Assembly: GCA_002315675.1 (NCBI GenBank)
Contig: DCHP01000069.1
Coordinates: 1-64,000 of the forward strand
Origin: Rikenellaceae bacterium UBA1749
GTDB taxonomy: Bacteria > Bacteroidota > Bacteroidia > Bacteroidales > Rikenellaceae
Direction: 5' to 3'
Length of the DNA stretch: 64,000 nt
Positions within the stretch are counted from its first letter, which is position 1; each line of letters opens with the position of its first letter. This document shows, piece after piece, positions 26,637 through 35,956 of the stretch. A program made the position numbers and the translations under genes. A model generated the notes under the pieces. It was not told where the DNA came from and ran no database searches. It saw only the letters and a program-made list of their open reading frames with translations.

Positions 26637-28691
26637 ATGAAAAAGACTACTGGAAATATCGGAGTTACCACAGATAACATATTCCCGATAATCAAGAAAT
26701 TCCTTTACTCAGACAACGAAATTTTTCTTCGTGAGCTGGTATCAAACGCTATTGATGCTACAACTAAATTACAGGCACTAAGCCGTAAGGGAGAAGCTAC
26801 CGGAGAACTTGGAGACCTGACAGTCCATGTATCACTTGATGAGAAGAAAAAGACTATCACTATTTCTGACCGTGGTATTGGTATGACGGAAGAGGAAGTG
26901 AATAAATACATTAACCAGATTGCCTTCTCGGGAGCAGAAGAATTCATGGAAAAATACAAAGACCAGAACATAATCGGTCACTTCGGTCTTGGATTCTATT
27001 CTGCATTTATGGTTTCAGACAAGGTTGAAATTATCACAAAATCATATCAGGAAGGCAGCAAAGCCGTACACTGGACATGTAATGGCGATCCAAACTTCAC
27101 AATTGAAGAAGCAAAAAAGGAAGACAGGGGTACAGACATAATTCTTCATATTTCAGATGACTGCAAGGAATATGCGTCAAAGGCCAAGATATCCGAACTT
27201 TTGAAGAAATATTGTTCTTTCCTTCCTACGGCAATTGCATTCGGCAAGAAAGAAGAATGGAAGGAGGGTAAACAGGTCGAGACTGAAGAAGACAATATCA
27301 TAAATGACACTACTCCACTATGGACTGTAAAACCATCTGAAATCAAACCTGAACAGTACGATGAATTCTATCATAAGCTATACCCAATGGCTTCTGATCC
27401 GCTATTCAACATTCATCTTAATGTTGATTACCCGTTCAATCTGACAGGTATCCTCTATTTCCCTAAATTGAACACCCAGATGGATTTCCAGAAGAACAAG
27501 ATTCAGTTATACTGCAACCAGGTATTCGTTACTGATTCAGTTGAGGGTATTGTTCCTGATTTTCTGACTCTACTTCATGGTGTAATAGATTCACCTGACA
27601 TTCCACTTAATGTTTCAAGAAGTTACCTTCAGAGTGACACAAATGTCAAGAAGATTTCTTCACATATCACAAAGAAAGTTGCTGACAGATTGGCAGACAT
27701 CTTCAAAAATTCACGCGAAGAATATGAAAAAAAATGGGATGACCTTAAAATATTCATTGAATATGGTGCTATTTCAGACGAAAAATTCCGCGAAAGAGTA
27801 TCAGAGTTTGCACTATTCAAGAACACTGAAGGCAAGTACTTCACATTTGACGAATACACAGAACTGATAAAAGGCACTCAGACTGACAAGAACAACAAGA
27901 TAGTTCATCTATATACCAATGATCCAATCAAGCATTTCACACAGATTGAAAGCGCCAAAGCGAAGGGATATGATGTACTTGTTATGGATACAATCATAGA
28001 AGGCCATTACATTTCAATGCTCGAAGAAAAACATAGTGACTGGTCATTCGCAAGAATAGATGCAGATGTAATAGACAAGCTGATTGACAAGAACGAAAAC
28101 CATACCATGGCATTAAGTTCTGACGATCAGGCTATTCTTTCACCTGCAATTGAGGCGGTTGCTCCTTCAGATGATAAAATGCATTTCAATGTTGAATATT
28201 CAGCCGGAGCAGAAACCGACTACCCTATCATAGTTACCCGCAACGAATGGATGAGAAGAATGAAGGAAATGAGCCAGACTAATGGTGGTATGAGCTTCTA
28301 TGGTTCAATGCCAGACAGTTTCGCACTGGCAGTCAACGCAAACCATCCTATAATTATATCTGCTTTGAAAGCCGTTAAGGATGCAGCAGGAGAAGATCTT
28401 GTCAAGGCTGATGAGAATATTGCAAAAGCCAAGAGTGAAAAGAGCTCATTTGACACTCTTGTCAAGGATAAGAAGGAAGCAGACCTGTCTCAGGAAGAAA
28501 AAGACAAACGCAAGGAAGTAATTGAAGCCGTCAGCAGTGCTGAAGCTGCACGCAAGGATATCCTAAGCAAAGTCGGTAAAGAGAATGCAACTATCAGCCA
28601 GCTGGTTGACCTTGCACTTCTTGAAAGCGGACTTCTACAGGGTGAAAAACTTGCTGAGTTTGTAAAGAGAAGTATCACTTTCATCAAATAA
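26637..28691 (+). CDS. htpG: Molecular chaperone HtpG (Hsp90)
   Basis: A 684-residue ATP-dependent chaperone. The N-terminal GHKL ATPase motifs are ELVSNAIDATTKL (about 35-47), ISDRGIGMTEEEV (about 79-91) and GHFGLGFYSAFMV (about 115-127). The middle domain carries PLNVSRSYLQ (about 322-331) with the conserved arginine. The C-terminal dimerisation domain is longer and more charged than in E. coli (about 600-660, lysine/glutamate rich), as is usual for this phylum. It has its own terminator and appears monocistronic. It helps fold and protect proteins under heat and other stress. Confidence 0.97.
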   Translation: MKKTTGNIGVTTDNIFPIIKKFLYSDNEIFLRELVSNAIDATTKLQALSRKGEATGELGDLTVHVSLDEKKKTITISDRGIGMTEEEVNKYINQIAFSGAEEFMEKYKDQNIIGHFGLGFYSAFMVSDKVEIITKSYQEGSKAVHWTCNGDPNFTIEEAKKEDRGTDIILHISDDCKEYASKAKISELLKKYCSFLPTAIAFGKKEEWKEGKQVETEEDNIINDTTPLWTVKPSEIKPEQYDEFYHKLYPMASDPLFNIHLNVDYPFNLTGILYFPKLNTQMDFQKNKIQLYCNQVFVTDSVEGIVPDFLTLLHGVIDSPDIPLNVSRSYLQSDTNVKKISSHITKKVADRLADIFKNSREEYEKKWDDLKIFIEYGAISDEKFRERVSEFALFKNTEGKYFTFDEYTELIKGTQTDKNNKIVHLYTNDPIKHFTQIESAKAKGYDVLVMDTIIEGHYISMLEEKHSDWSFARIDADVIDKLIDKNENHTMALSSDDQAILSPAIEAVAPSDDKMHFNVEYSAGAETDYPIIVTRNEWMRRMKEMSQTNGGMSFYGSMPDSFALAVNANHPIIISALKAVKDAAGEDLVKADENIAKAKSEKSSFDTLVKDKKEADLSQEEKDKRKEVIEAVSSAEAARKDILSKVGKENATISQLVDLALLESGLLQGEKLAEFVKRSITFIK

Positions 28692-28745
28692 CAATAAAAA
28701 CAAAGGAAGTGTACATAAAGATACAGCGTATTGTATCCTAAACAT

Positions 28746-28786
28746 AAGTCCCATCCACATTTCGTACCTGTGGGTGGGACTTTTTC
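28746..28786 (+). terminator. Rho-independent terminator after htpG
   Basis: AAGTCCCATCCACA (28746-28759) pairs over 14 bp with TGTGGGTGGGACTT (28769-28782), one G-T pair, 9-nt loop, followed by a T run. Confidence 0.93.
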
Positions 28787-28796
28787 ATCTATTCTT

Positions 28797-28894
28797 GAGC
28801 GCACTTGAAAAACTCCAAATATTGAGAAGCACTCCTATTGTAGAGGCCTATACTAATGGTAAAAAAGGTAAAATATCCTTTTTTAAGCAGACTC
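28797..28894 (+). mobile_element. MITE-like element, copy D
   Basis: 98 bp, starting GAGCGCACTTGAAAAACT and ending TTTTTTAAGCAGACTC, with a mutated core TTGAGAAGCACTCC. Flanks ATTCTT and AATCTT match at 5 of 6 positions. It begins 11 bp after the htpG terminator and looks older than copies C, G and J. Confidence 0.85.
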
Positions 28895-28938
28895 AATCTT
28901 ATTATTTGTGAAGGGTGGACTATATCTTGTGCCGGATA

Positions 28939-29853
28939 TTACCTGTCAGGATGAAAGTCAATGTCAACATAATTATACAGACTCTGGCAGACATTCTTTG
29001 AAAAACCTGACGCGATGGACAAGAGTTGTGGAACTTTTTCAGCTGACAGCCCGTACTTTATCATACCATACACAAATCCTGCATTGAAACTGTCACCTGC
29101 ACCTATTGTCGAGACTGTTTCTATCTTTTCAGGGGAAAAATCATACTTCTGCTTTTCATCCATAAACATATGTGTTGACTCAGCCCCACGGGTACAGATA
29201 AACAACGGGCATAACCTGGAAAGATGACTGCCATATACTGCATCAGGATCTGATGTATCATATATATTGAAAATATCTTCGGAAGATGCCCTGACAACAC
29301 TGGACAGAGAACAGTTTTCTTCTATCGCCGACAGCACTTCAGAGCGTTGCAACATATGGCTTTTTCTGAAATTCACGTCATAATATATAACAGCTCCGGC
29401 TTCCCTTGCGGATCTGAGAAGGCGTTGAGTTTCGCATCTTGTTTCTGCACTGACAGCAAAGAATGAACCGAAGATTACTATATCACCCTTCCGGAAAGAT
29501 ATATTGCCTGCTTTGAATTCTGGCATCCCGTTATCTCGGAAAAATTCATACTTAGCATCATTTCTTTCATCAAGAAGTGCCAGTGATATGGTACTTTGCC
29601 TTGACTGCACAAATCTTAAATATTCAGAGCGGACATTGTTACCCGCCATGAAATTCCTGACTATATCTGCGACCTTATCATCGCCTATCTGGGATATCAT
29701 ATATATTTCATAGTCTTTAAGGGTCCTTCCAAGGGAAACCATTGCATTGAATGTAGATCCCCCGGGAACTGCAGCAAGAGGTTTCCCGTCACGCATTACA
29801 ATATCAAGGACAATCTCCCCGATTCCAAAAATTCTTGGTTTTCTGCTTTCCAT
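28939..29853 (-). CDS. PfkB-family carbohydrate kinase (fructokinase-like)
   Basis: A 304-residue ribokinase-superfamily sugar kinase. The N-terminal motif GIGEIVLDIV and VPGGSTFNAMVSLGRT (about 28-43) form the sugar-binding region. The C-terminal signature STIGAGDSFNAGFVYGMI (about 249-266) holds the catalytic aspartate and anion hole. The pattern is closest to bacterial fructokinases, but the sugar cannot be fixed by eye. It is downstream of ung on the same strand (60 bp gap). No transporter or hydrolase is adjacent to suggest a pathway. Confidence 0.88.
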   Translation of the reverse strand: MESRKPRIFGIGEIVLDIVMRDGKPLAAVPGGSTFNAMVSLGRTLKDYEIYMISQIGDDKVADIVRNFMAGNNVRSEYLRFVQSRQSTISLALLDERNDAKYEFFRDNGMPEFKAGNISFRKGDIVIFGSFFAVSAETRCETQRLLRSAREAGAVIYYDVNFRKSHMLQRSEVLSAIEENCSLSSVVRASSEDIFNIYDTSDPDAVYGSHLSRLCPLFICTRGAESTHMFMDEKQKYDFSPEKIETVSTIGAGDSFNAGFVYGMIKYGLSAEKVPQLLSIASGFSKNVCQSLYNYVDIDFHPDR

Positions 29854-29913
29854 TGATCAATAAGCTTTAGAAAAAAAATCTTCAACTGGAAGTATGTTAA
29901 CAGACATATGCAT

Positions 29914-30576
29914 CTACCATACAATAGGAGTTATTCCATGCTGTTCAAGATAACTGTTTGTTCTTGAGAAATGGTGGTTCCCGAAAAATCCCCTGTGGGC
30001 TGAAAGAGGTGACGGATGAACAGACTGAAGAACAAGATGTCTATCTGAATCTATGAATTCACACTTCTTCTGGGCATAGGAGCCCCATAAAATAAATACT
30101 ATATTATCCTTCTTCTCTGCAAGAAGCCTGACCACTGATGAGGTAAATTCCTCCCATCCTTTCCCTTGATGGGAGCCTGCTGCATGCGCTTTGACTGTCA
30201 AAGTAGCATTCAGAAGAAGTACCCCCTGCTCTGCCCACGGAGAAAGATCCCCATTTGAGTATTTACAGTATCCGATATCATTTGTAATTTCCTTATAGAT
30301 ATTTCTAAGGGATGGAGGAAATGCCACGCCATCTGGAACAGAGAAACAAAGACCATTGGCCTGACCTGGTTCATGGTAGGGATCCTGACCAAGAATTACA
30401 ACTTTCGTCCTGTCAAAGGAAGAGAGATCAAAAGCTCTGAAAATATTTGCAGCTTTAGGATATACTACTCCAGAACGATACTCATTTCTTACAAAGTCAG
30501 TAAGTGATTTGAAATAATCCTTAGAAAATTCACCACTTAACTGTTGTTTCCAGCCTTCCTCGATTCTTACATCCAT
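29914..30576 (-). CDS. ung: Uracil-DNA glycosylase, family 1
   Basis: A 220-residue base-excision repair enzyme that removes uracil from DNA. The catalytic water-activating loop is VVILGQDPYHEPGQANGLCF in pieces around 58-76, with the aspartate in GQDPYH. The uracil-binding LLLNATLTVKAHAAGSHQ (about 120-137) and the DNA-minor-groove loop HPSPLSAHRGFFG (about 187-199) with its histidine are all present. Length is normal. A MITE-like copy starts 24 bp upstream of the ATG. Confidence 0.97.
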   Translation of the reverse strand: MDVRIEEGWKQQLSGEFSKDYFKSLTDFVRNEYRSGVVYPKAANIFRAFDLSSFDRTKVVILGQDPYHEPGQANGLCFSVPDGVAFPPSLRNIYKEITNDIGYCKYSNGDLSPWAEQGVLLLNATLTVKAHAAGSHQGKGWEEFTSSVVRLLAEKKDNIVFILWGSYAQKKCEFIDSDRHLVLQSVHPSPLSAHRGFFGNHHFSRTNSYLEQHGITPIVW

Positions 30577-30599
30577 AGTGGTTATCGGTTTTTATTGTT

Positions 30600-30696
30600 G
30601 AGCCTACTTGAAAAGATAAATTTTGTCGTTTTCACCACTAACACAGGCCTCAATAATAGGGCGTTTCTCAATATATAGTCTATTTCAAGTAGACTT
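30600..30696 (-). mobile_element. MITE-like element, copy E (inverted)
   Basis: About 97 bp in reverse orientation, GAGCCTACTTGAAAAGAT at the left and TATTTCAAGTAGACTT at the right, with core GGGCGTTTCTCAAT. The flanking repeat is unclear (ATTGTT on the left against TTGTT on the right if the element end is eroded). It lies between ung and the last gene of the ABC-2 operon. Confidence 0.82.
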
Positions 30697-30714
30697 GTTT
30701 ATTAATTATTTAAA

Positions 30715-31863
30715 CTATAGAAAAGCACGGCGACGTGCGTTTCTTATAGAATAGAACGCGGTAACGGAGAATACTGCAGTCAATAGCCACAGCATCAGGT
30801 AATAGCGTGAAATATCAGCCAGACTTGACCCACAAGTCCTGAGGGCAACAATCCCCTTTATTCCCGATGTCGATGGGAGAACTGTACCTATTGAGTAAAA
30901 CCAAGTAGGCATACTCTCTTGAGGCCATGAAACCCCACTCCAAAGCAAGAAGCATACAGAAAGAGGTGCCAGATATAACATCGAAGCCTCCCTTCTATGA
31001 AATATTCCACCAAGTGAAATTCCAAGGAATATTACAGACAACAGATAAGGTACAAAGAATAATATCAGATCCAGCGTATTTTCACGGATTGGATAATCGA
31101 ATAGTTTATAGACTATCGCAAACATGTAAATTACCTGTGGAAGTGTTACAACAAAATAAGCCAGGACTTTTGCGAAAAGAATCGTACTTGTAGAATAGTC
31201 ATTGAGTCTTTTCCATAGTTTGAATTCAGTCTGGGTTGCAATAATCATCCCGATAATTATGAGAAGTGACTGCTGGATAATAATCATCATTACAGCTGGC
31301 ATCAGTGCAGTTGCATATCCAGAAGATGGATTATACAATGTTTCAACAGTATAATCAACCGGTTTTGATATAACTTCCGCCCTCTGATACGGGATACCTT
31401 TGGCGACAAGAATATTCTTCTGGACTCTACGTCCAAATTCCATAGATATAGCTGAAGATGACTTTACCAGCGCTGAATAATGGAGAAAATAACTGCCATC
31501 AGCATATATACTAAGATGAGACTGGACTCCTGAAAGAGCATTAGCCTCAAAACCATCAGGAATTGTGACAATACCTGAGATTTCCCTCCGAAGCAACATA
31601 TTCTGCGCCTCAAGCATATCAGATGGCTGACAGACAACCGCAACTGCTTCAGATGCATCATATGCCCTTATCAATTCCCTTGACAGTGATGTCTTGTCGT
31701 TATCCACTACACCAATAGGCATATTCTTAACCACCTCCGGACCATATAGATAACCATATAGGAAAGAATACAATAGTGCAGCACCGAACAATAGCAGTAG
31801 CGTTGCAGGATCCTTGAATACGGCGAGAAACTCCCATTTGAATATCTCAAAAAATTTTTTCAT
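30715..31863 (-). CDS. ABC-2 type efflux permease, second subunit
   Basis: A 382-residue inner-membrane protein of the ABC-2 permease family (YhhJ/YbhR-like). One N-terminal helix (about 18-40) is followed by a large extracytoplasmic domain (VVDNDKTSLSRELIRAYDAS, about 52-71) and then five or six helices from about 185 to the end. The overlap with the upstream permease is 4 bp (ATGA type), so the two are translated together and probably form a heterodimer. The operon order is TolC, HlyD, permease, permease. No ATPase gene is present. Substrate unknown. Confidence 0.9.
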   Translation of the reverse strand: MKKFFEIFKWEFLAVFKDPATLLLLFGAALLYSFLYGYLYGPEVVKNMPIGVVDNDKTSLSRELIRAYDASEAVAVVCQPSDMLEAQNMLLRREISGIVTIPDGFEANALSGVQSHLSIYADGSYFLHYSALVKSSSAISMEFGRRVQKNILVAKGIPYQRAEVISKPVDYTVETLYNPSSGYATALMPAVMMIIIQQSLLIIIGMIIATQTEFKLWKRLNDYSTSTILFAKVLAYFVVTLPQVIYMFAIVYKLFDYPIRENTLDLILFFVPYLLSVIFLGISLGGIFHRREASMLYLAPLSVCFLLWSGVSWPQESMPTWFYSIGTVLPSTSGIKGIVALRTCGSSLADISRYYLMLWLLTAVFSVTAFYSIRNARRRAFL

Positions 31864-33032
31864 AACTTACCATAGGTTTTAGGATCCGTACAATGTTTTT
31901 TGAGAAGTGGAATGGATAATGACATTATCACCGTAAAGACAATAAACATTCCGATATCAAATAGTGCCAGTGAATAGTTCGGATTGTTCCTCATACCCTG
32001 TTCTATAAACAGTTGCATATAATAGAAATACGGGAAAAAATATCCGATGATCTGAATAACAAAAGGCATGGCTACAGTCGGAAATGCCAGACCGGAAAAC
32101 GAGAATGCTGCGACACCATACAGGGTGCCGACCGACAATGCAAATCTAAGTGACTGGAAAATAGCAATAAATGCTATCGCTATCGACATGTATGAAACAA
32201 TCAGTAAAATTGTGCCAAGTTCAATTAGAACAAGTTCAGTAAAATTGATTCCGATTCCAAGATACCGGAAAATTATTGTATTGAAGAAAATCGCTTCAAT
32301 CTGAAAAATGATAAAATAGACCAGCAATTTCCCGGCAAGTGCAATACTGATATTTCCACCTGCTATCTTCAGCCATTCAGCTGCAGTACCATACCTGAAT
32401 TCACTTCCGACTGCATAAAGTGTTGAAAAAATAACAGCAACGACTAAGATAAGCGGGAATAGTCCAGGCAGCAGAAAATAGGCATAAGAAGAATATGGAT
32501 TGAAAAGAATATGCTGATCCAGCACAATCGGATATGCCAGTTCATAGGCTTTTGATGAAGGTATACCTTGAGATGACAGCAGTTTTGTTTCGACTCCTAT
32601 ATTTAGAGCCTGAAATACAGTCATTATATCCTTGTATGCAATACCTGCCCTGCTTATATAGCAGCCATCTATTTCAGCACGGACTGATGCACTTGACAGG
32701 CCCAGAATATTGCTTTCAAAATTATTGGGAATGTAAATAACAGCAGCTACCTTCTTCTGCCTCATCATCTTCCTGGCTTCGGTGACCGAACCGGTCTGAA
32801 TTTTAATATATATGGAGGACCTTGAATTAAGCATATTCACAAGTTGCCTGGAGGTTGTAGTCATACTTTCGTCACAGACAGCAATAGGAATGGAACTGAC
32901 CACCTTTTCACTGAACATAATAGCAAAAATGATAGCCAGAGCAATAGGAAAGACAACCGTAATAAGAGGTATGATTCTATGCCCCCCGAATCTGTTGATT
33001 TCCCTTACAAGAGTATTTCTGAATTCCTTCAA
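31860..33032 (-). CDS. ABC-2 type efflux permease, first subunit
   Basis: A 390-residue paralogue of the following permease with the same layout: N-terminal helix (about 20-42), extracytoplasmic domain with AVCDESMTTTSRQLVNML (about 52-69), then a block of helices (about 190-380). It starts 3 bp after the HlyD-family adaptor gene and ends in a 4-bp overlap with the second permease. It is likely one half of the export channel across the inner membrane. It has no Walker motifs. Confidence 0.9.
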   Translation of the reverse strand: MKEFRNTLVREINRFGGHRIIPLITVVFPIALAIIFAIMFSEKVVSSIPIAVCDESMTTTSRQLVNMLNSRSSIYIKIQTGSVTEARKMMRQKKVAAVIYIPNNFESNILGLSSASVRAEIDGCYISRAGIAYKDIMTVFQALNIGVETKLLSSQGIPSSKAYELAYPIVLDQHILFNPYSSYAYFLLPGLFPLILVVAVIFSTLYAVGSEFRYGTAAEWLKIAGGNISIALAGKLLVYFIIFQIEAIFFNTIIFRYLGIGINFTELVLIELGTILLIVSYMSIAIAFIAIFQSLRFALSVGTLYGVAAFSFSGLAFPTVAMPFVIQIIGYFFPYFYYMQLFIEQGMRNNPNYSLALFDIGMFIVFTVIMSLSIPLLKKHCTDPKTYGKL

Positions 33033-33035
33033 TTT

Positions 33036-34019
33036 CTACAAAGAATTATAATCTACAAGAACAGACATACCCAGTCTGATATTTGGAATATCCTTTTCTA
33101 CAGGTTTTGCATGGATTTCAAATGATTTCACATCAAATTCTCCGCTTGCAGATGTAGCATTCCACGTTGCATAGGAAGCAAGTGGCGCTATGAAGGTTAT
33201 TTCCATCTCAACATTCTTCTCAATTGCAGGAATGTATGTGTTTATCCTTTTACCGATTGTAAGTTTAGGCAGAAAAGTTTCCTTTACATTAAAGACTGCC
33301 CAGTAATCAGACATATCAATGATTGTGACTATTGGCATCCCTGCACCTACAAGTTCGCCTACGGAACTTACTACAGAAGATATTTCTCCATCAACAGGAG
33401 AATACTGATGGGCATCATTGAGATAGCTGTCTACTTCATTCACACCACCTTCTGCCTGATTTACCATTGCAGCAGCAGCTTTCATGTCTTCTTTTCGAGC
33501 ACCTTCAAGCGCCATATCATACTGATCCTTGGCCATTATTGTAGTATTGCAGGCTGCGCTATACTTAGCTTGAACTTCGTCGAATTTCTGGGCCGCAACG
33601 ACACCTTCCTCATACAAGGCTTTTACCCTGTCATATGTCTTCTTCAGGATGTCTTCCTGAATCTTAGCGTTATGATATTGTTTCTGAGCCTGATCAATCT
33701 GTTGTTTCCTTGCTCCTGATATTGCTTTTTCATTCTGTGCTGATGCTGCATCCCTTAATGCTTCAACCTGTTGTTTCTTTGCATTTAGTGTCTCGGAATG
33801 AAGTACAAAGACAAGATCACCCTTGGAAACTTTCTGGCCTCTTTTAACCAATATAGAGTCGACCCTTCCTGGCATCTGAGAAGATATCTTATATGAATCA
33901 GCAGAGATTTCTCCCTGGAGATAGTTTGTTACAGGCTTCCAAATAAACCATGCGACAAAGGAAATAACAGATATTACAAACAAAATAATAATTGTCAAGC
34001 CAAAAATTTTTGATCTCAT
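33036..34019 (-). CDS. HlyD-family efflux adaptor
   Basis: A 327-residue membrane-fusion protein. It has an N-terminal anchor helix (about 6-27, TIIILFVISVISFVAWFIW) and no lipobox. Next come the lipoyl half motif VKRGQKVSKGDLVFVL (about 58-73), a long coiled-coil hairpin (about 80-195) and the second lipoyl half YSPVDGEISSVVSSVGELVG (about 206-225). The C-terminal part is a beta-barrel. This is the YbhG/EmrA-like form used with ABC-2 permeases. It bridges the permeases to the TolC protein encoded just upstream. Confidence 0.92.
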   Translation of the reverse strand: MRSKIFGLTIIILFVISVISFVAWFIWKPVTNYLQGEISADSYKISSQMPGRVDSILVKRGQKVSKGDLVFVLHSETLNAKKQQVEALRDAASAQNEKAISGARKQQIDQAQKQYHNAKIQEDILKKTYDRVKALYEEGVVAAQKFDEVQAKYSAACNTTIMAKDQYDMALEGARKEDMKAAAAMVNQAEGGVNEVDSYLNDAHQYSPVDGEISSVVSSVGELVGAGMPIVTIIDMSDYWAVFNVKETFLPKLTIGKRINTYIPAIEKNVEMEITFIAPLASYATWNATSASGEFDVKSFEIHAKPVEKDIPNIRLGMSVLVDYNSL

Positions 34020-34064
34020 TGTTATCTAACTATAGTTATGTCGTTATAAAAATTCTTTCTGGTC

Positions 34065-35489
34065 CTATTTTATTTCACGACCTGTCAACTGATATGATGA
34101 ATACTGTGCCCAATCTCCGGTCATTGCAAGAAGTTTTGATAGAGCTACATCAAACTTATAGGCCTCTGCCATCCTTTCAATCTTACATTTTGACAGATTC
34201 AATTCAGCATCAACCACGTCATTTGATGTTGCCATACCTTCCTTGAATGCAGCATTCTTTGCACGGAAATATTCTTCAGCAAATTTAATGGTACTTTCCA
34301 TCGCATCCACCTGTTCCTTAGCCCCCATCATCTCATAATAGAGCTTTTCAGCCAGAATCTGAATATCTGTCTGAGCCTTTGCTTCAAGTTCTTCCACTTT
34401 CTTAAGTTGAGACTTTGATGCAAGATATTCCTGTTCTGATTTCAGACCATCAAAGATTCTCAATGATGCTGTCACACCATAGTAGTAGCGTGGAAGCAAT
34501 GATGTCAACTGATAATCACCTATAATTGCAGTTCCCATAGCTGCAAGCGTAGGATAAAAAGCCGCACGTTTACCTTTTACATTTTCCTCAGCCAATTGCT
34601 TATAGAAATTGACCTTTTTGAGAAGAAGTGCATTTTCCTCCACCTTCTGCTTGAAAAATCCAAGATCAGGAATGGAATCTGTTACGAACAATGAAGTAAT
34701 TGGGTTCAGTTCTCCCTTGGCTCCTGTGGAACCGGACAATGCCGAATTGACAACATCAGTATTGTTTCTTGCCTCAACATATGATGCTTTCGCCTTAGAA
34801 AGTGCCATTTCCGCATACATTCTTTCTGTCTTTGCAATCATACCGCTTTTTTCCAGCATAAGAGCGTCCTTATGATGTGAAGTAATACAGTCAACGACGT
34901 CGCTATGCAAGGATTCCAAAGACTTGGAAAGAGCAAGCCCCCAGTATCTTTCGGTTATTTCGGTAAAAAGATCCGATTTTGTAATATCAAGTTCGTTTTC
35001 AGATTGATCTATCTTAATAGTGTTTGCCCTGTTCAAAGCATTTATTCGGCCACCGGCGTAAATTGGCAAGGCTGCTGAAACATTTGCAAAGCCGAAATTT
35101 TTCTTCTGCAGACTAAAATCCCAACTGAATCCAAGAAGTCCGTCTACCAGTTCCTGAGGGACTGTAATACCTTTCTGCCTTAGATATTCAACACCGGAAG
35201 TTACGGCATTATTCTTAATCTCATCGAAACTCATAAAATCCTTTTCCATTCCGATATATGCCGCAGATGCAGAAATCTGAGGTAATCTATAACCCCATGA
35301 CGCTTTTTTCATGTGACGGCTGTACTGAATATCATTTTCAGCAGCAGCTATTGCATGATTATTTGCAAAAGCACTGGAGATGGCATCGTCCAAGGTCATT
35401 ACAACAGTCGTTGAATCCTGAGCCTTGACAAAAGTTACAAGAAGTAACGACAATAAAAAAATAGATAACAGTTTTTTGTTCATTTTCAC
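34065..35489 (-). CDS. TolC-family outer-membrane protein (ABC-2 operon)
   Basis: A 474-residue outer-membrane exit channel. It has a signal peptide (about 1-24, ending VKAQ) followed by two OEP repeats. Typical motifs are MTLDDAISSAFANNHAIAAA (about 31-50), GGRINALNRAN (about 147-157) and FKEGMATSNDVVDAELNLSK (about 423-442). It is the first gene of the four-gene efflux operon; the adaptor ATG is 45 bp downstream. It differs from the TolC protein at 2513 and is not a recent duplicate. The start could be residue 1 or the methionine at position 3. Confidence 0.93.
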   Translation of the reverse strand: MKMNKKLLSIFLLSLLLVTFVKAQDSTTVVMTLDDAISSAFANNHAIAAAENDIQYSRHMKKASWGYRLPQISASAAYIGMEKDFMSFDEIKNNAVTSGVEYLRQKGITVPQELVDGLLGFSWDFSLQKKNFGFANVSAALPIYAGGRINALNRANTIKIDQSENELDITKSDLFTEITERYWGLALSKSLESLHSDVVDCITSHHKDALMLEKSGMIAKTERMYAEMALSKAKASYVEARNNTDVVNSALSGSTGAKGELNPITSLFVTDSIPDLGFFKQKVEENALLLKKVNFYKQLAEENVKGKRAAFYPTLAAMGTAIIGDYQLTSLLPRYYYGVTASLRIFDGLKSEQEYLASKSQLKKVEELEAKAQTDIQILAEKLYYEMMGAKEQVDAMESTIKFAEEYFRAKNAAFKEGMATSNDVVDAELNLSKCKIERMAEAYKFDVALSKLLAMTGDWAQYSSYQLTGREIK

Positions 35490-35845
35490 CTATGATTGTA
35501 TTAGGTGCAAATTTGCGAAAAAAACGGATATAGACAAAGACAATTTACTTGTATTATCCAAATAATAAGCACTTCTGACAGACTCAGAGGGTAATCAATC
35601 AATTTTTGTTACCTTGAAGGCAAAAAAACAGATACCACCTTTTGACCAAAAGATAAAATTTATTACAGGCAGTAGAAGTCACAATGAAAACAAGCAACTA
35701 CATCTTGGCAGCTGCACTTCATTATTGTTTTTATTTCATCACTACCTGACTTGTATTTATGGCGACACTACCACATAGATGTTATGACAGCACTGCCTAA
35801 GTGGTATTAACAGGTGACTTCACACATAGTTATTATGGTGACACT

Positions 35846-35861
35846 GACAGAATATTCTGTC
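35846..35861. promoter_or_regulatory. 16-bp perfect palindrome upstream of the sialidase gene
   Basis: GACAGAATATTCTGTC is fully self-complementary. It lies 65 bp upstream of the -7 box and 95 bp upstream of the sialidase ATG. It is a plausible binding site for a dimeric regulator. Confidence 0.5.
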
Positions 35862-35926
35862 GGGAGTTACAGGACTGCCCATATCAAATTTCATGCACCT
35901 GAAATAGACTATGTCAGAATAATTAG

Positions 35927-35934
35927 TATTTTTG
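35927..35934 (+). promoter_or_regulatory. -7 box of the sialidase-panB transcript
   Basis: TATTTTTG matches TAnnTTTG exactly and is 22 bp before the ATG. No clear -33 TTTG is found, which fits a promoter that needs an activator. Confidence 0.5.
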
Positions 35935-35956
35935 CTTAGTTGAAAAACAAAAGGTT

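Larger units (their letters stand above)
35490..35956. other. Divergent intergenic region with short repeats
   Basis: This 467-bp gap holds no gene. It contains two related segments beginning CACATAG (35772 and 35823), each followed by TTATG/TTATGG and a GACAGCACTG or GACACTGACAG stretch, with a third partial TATGGCGACACTACC at about 35758. It also holds the perfect palindrome at 35846 and the sialidase promoter box. The arrangement suggests regulation of the sialidase. Confidence 0.4.
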
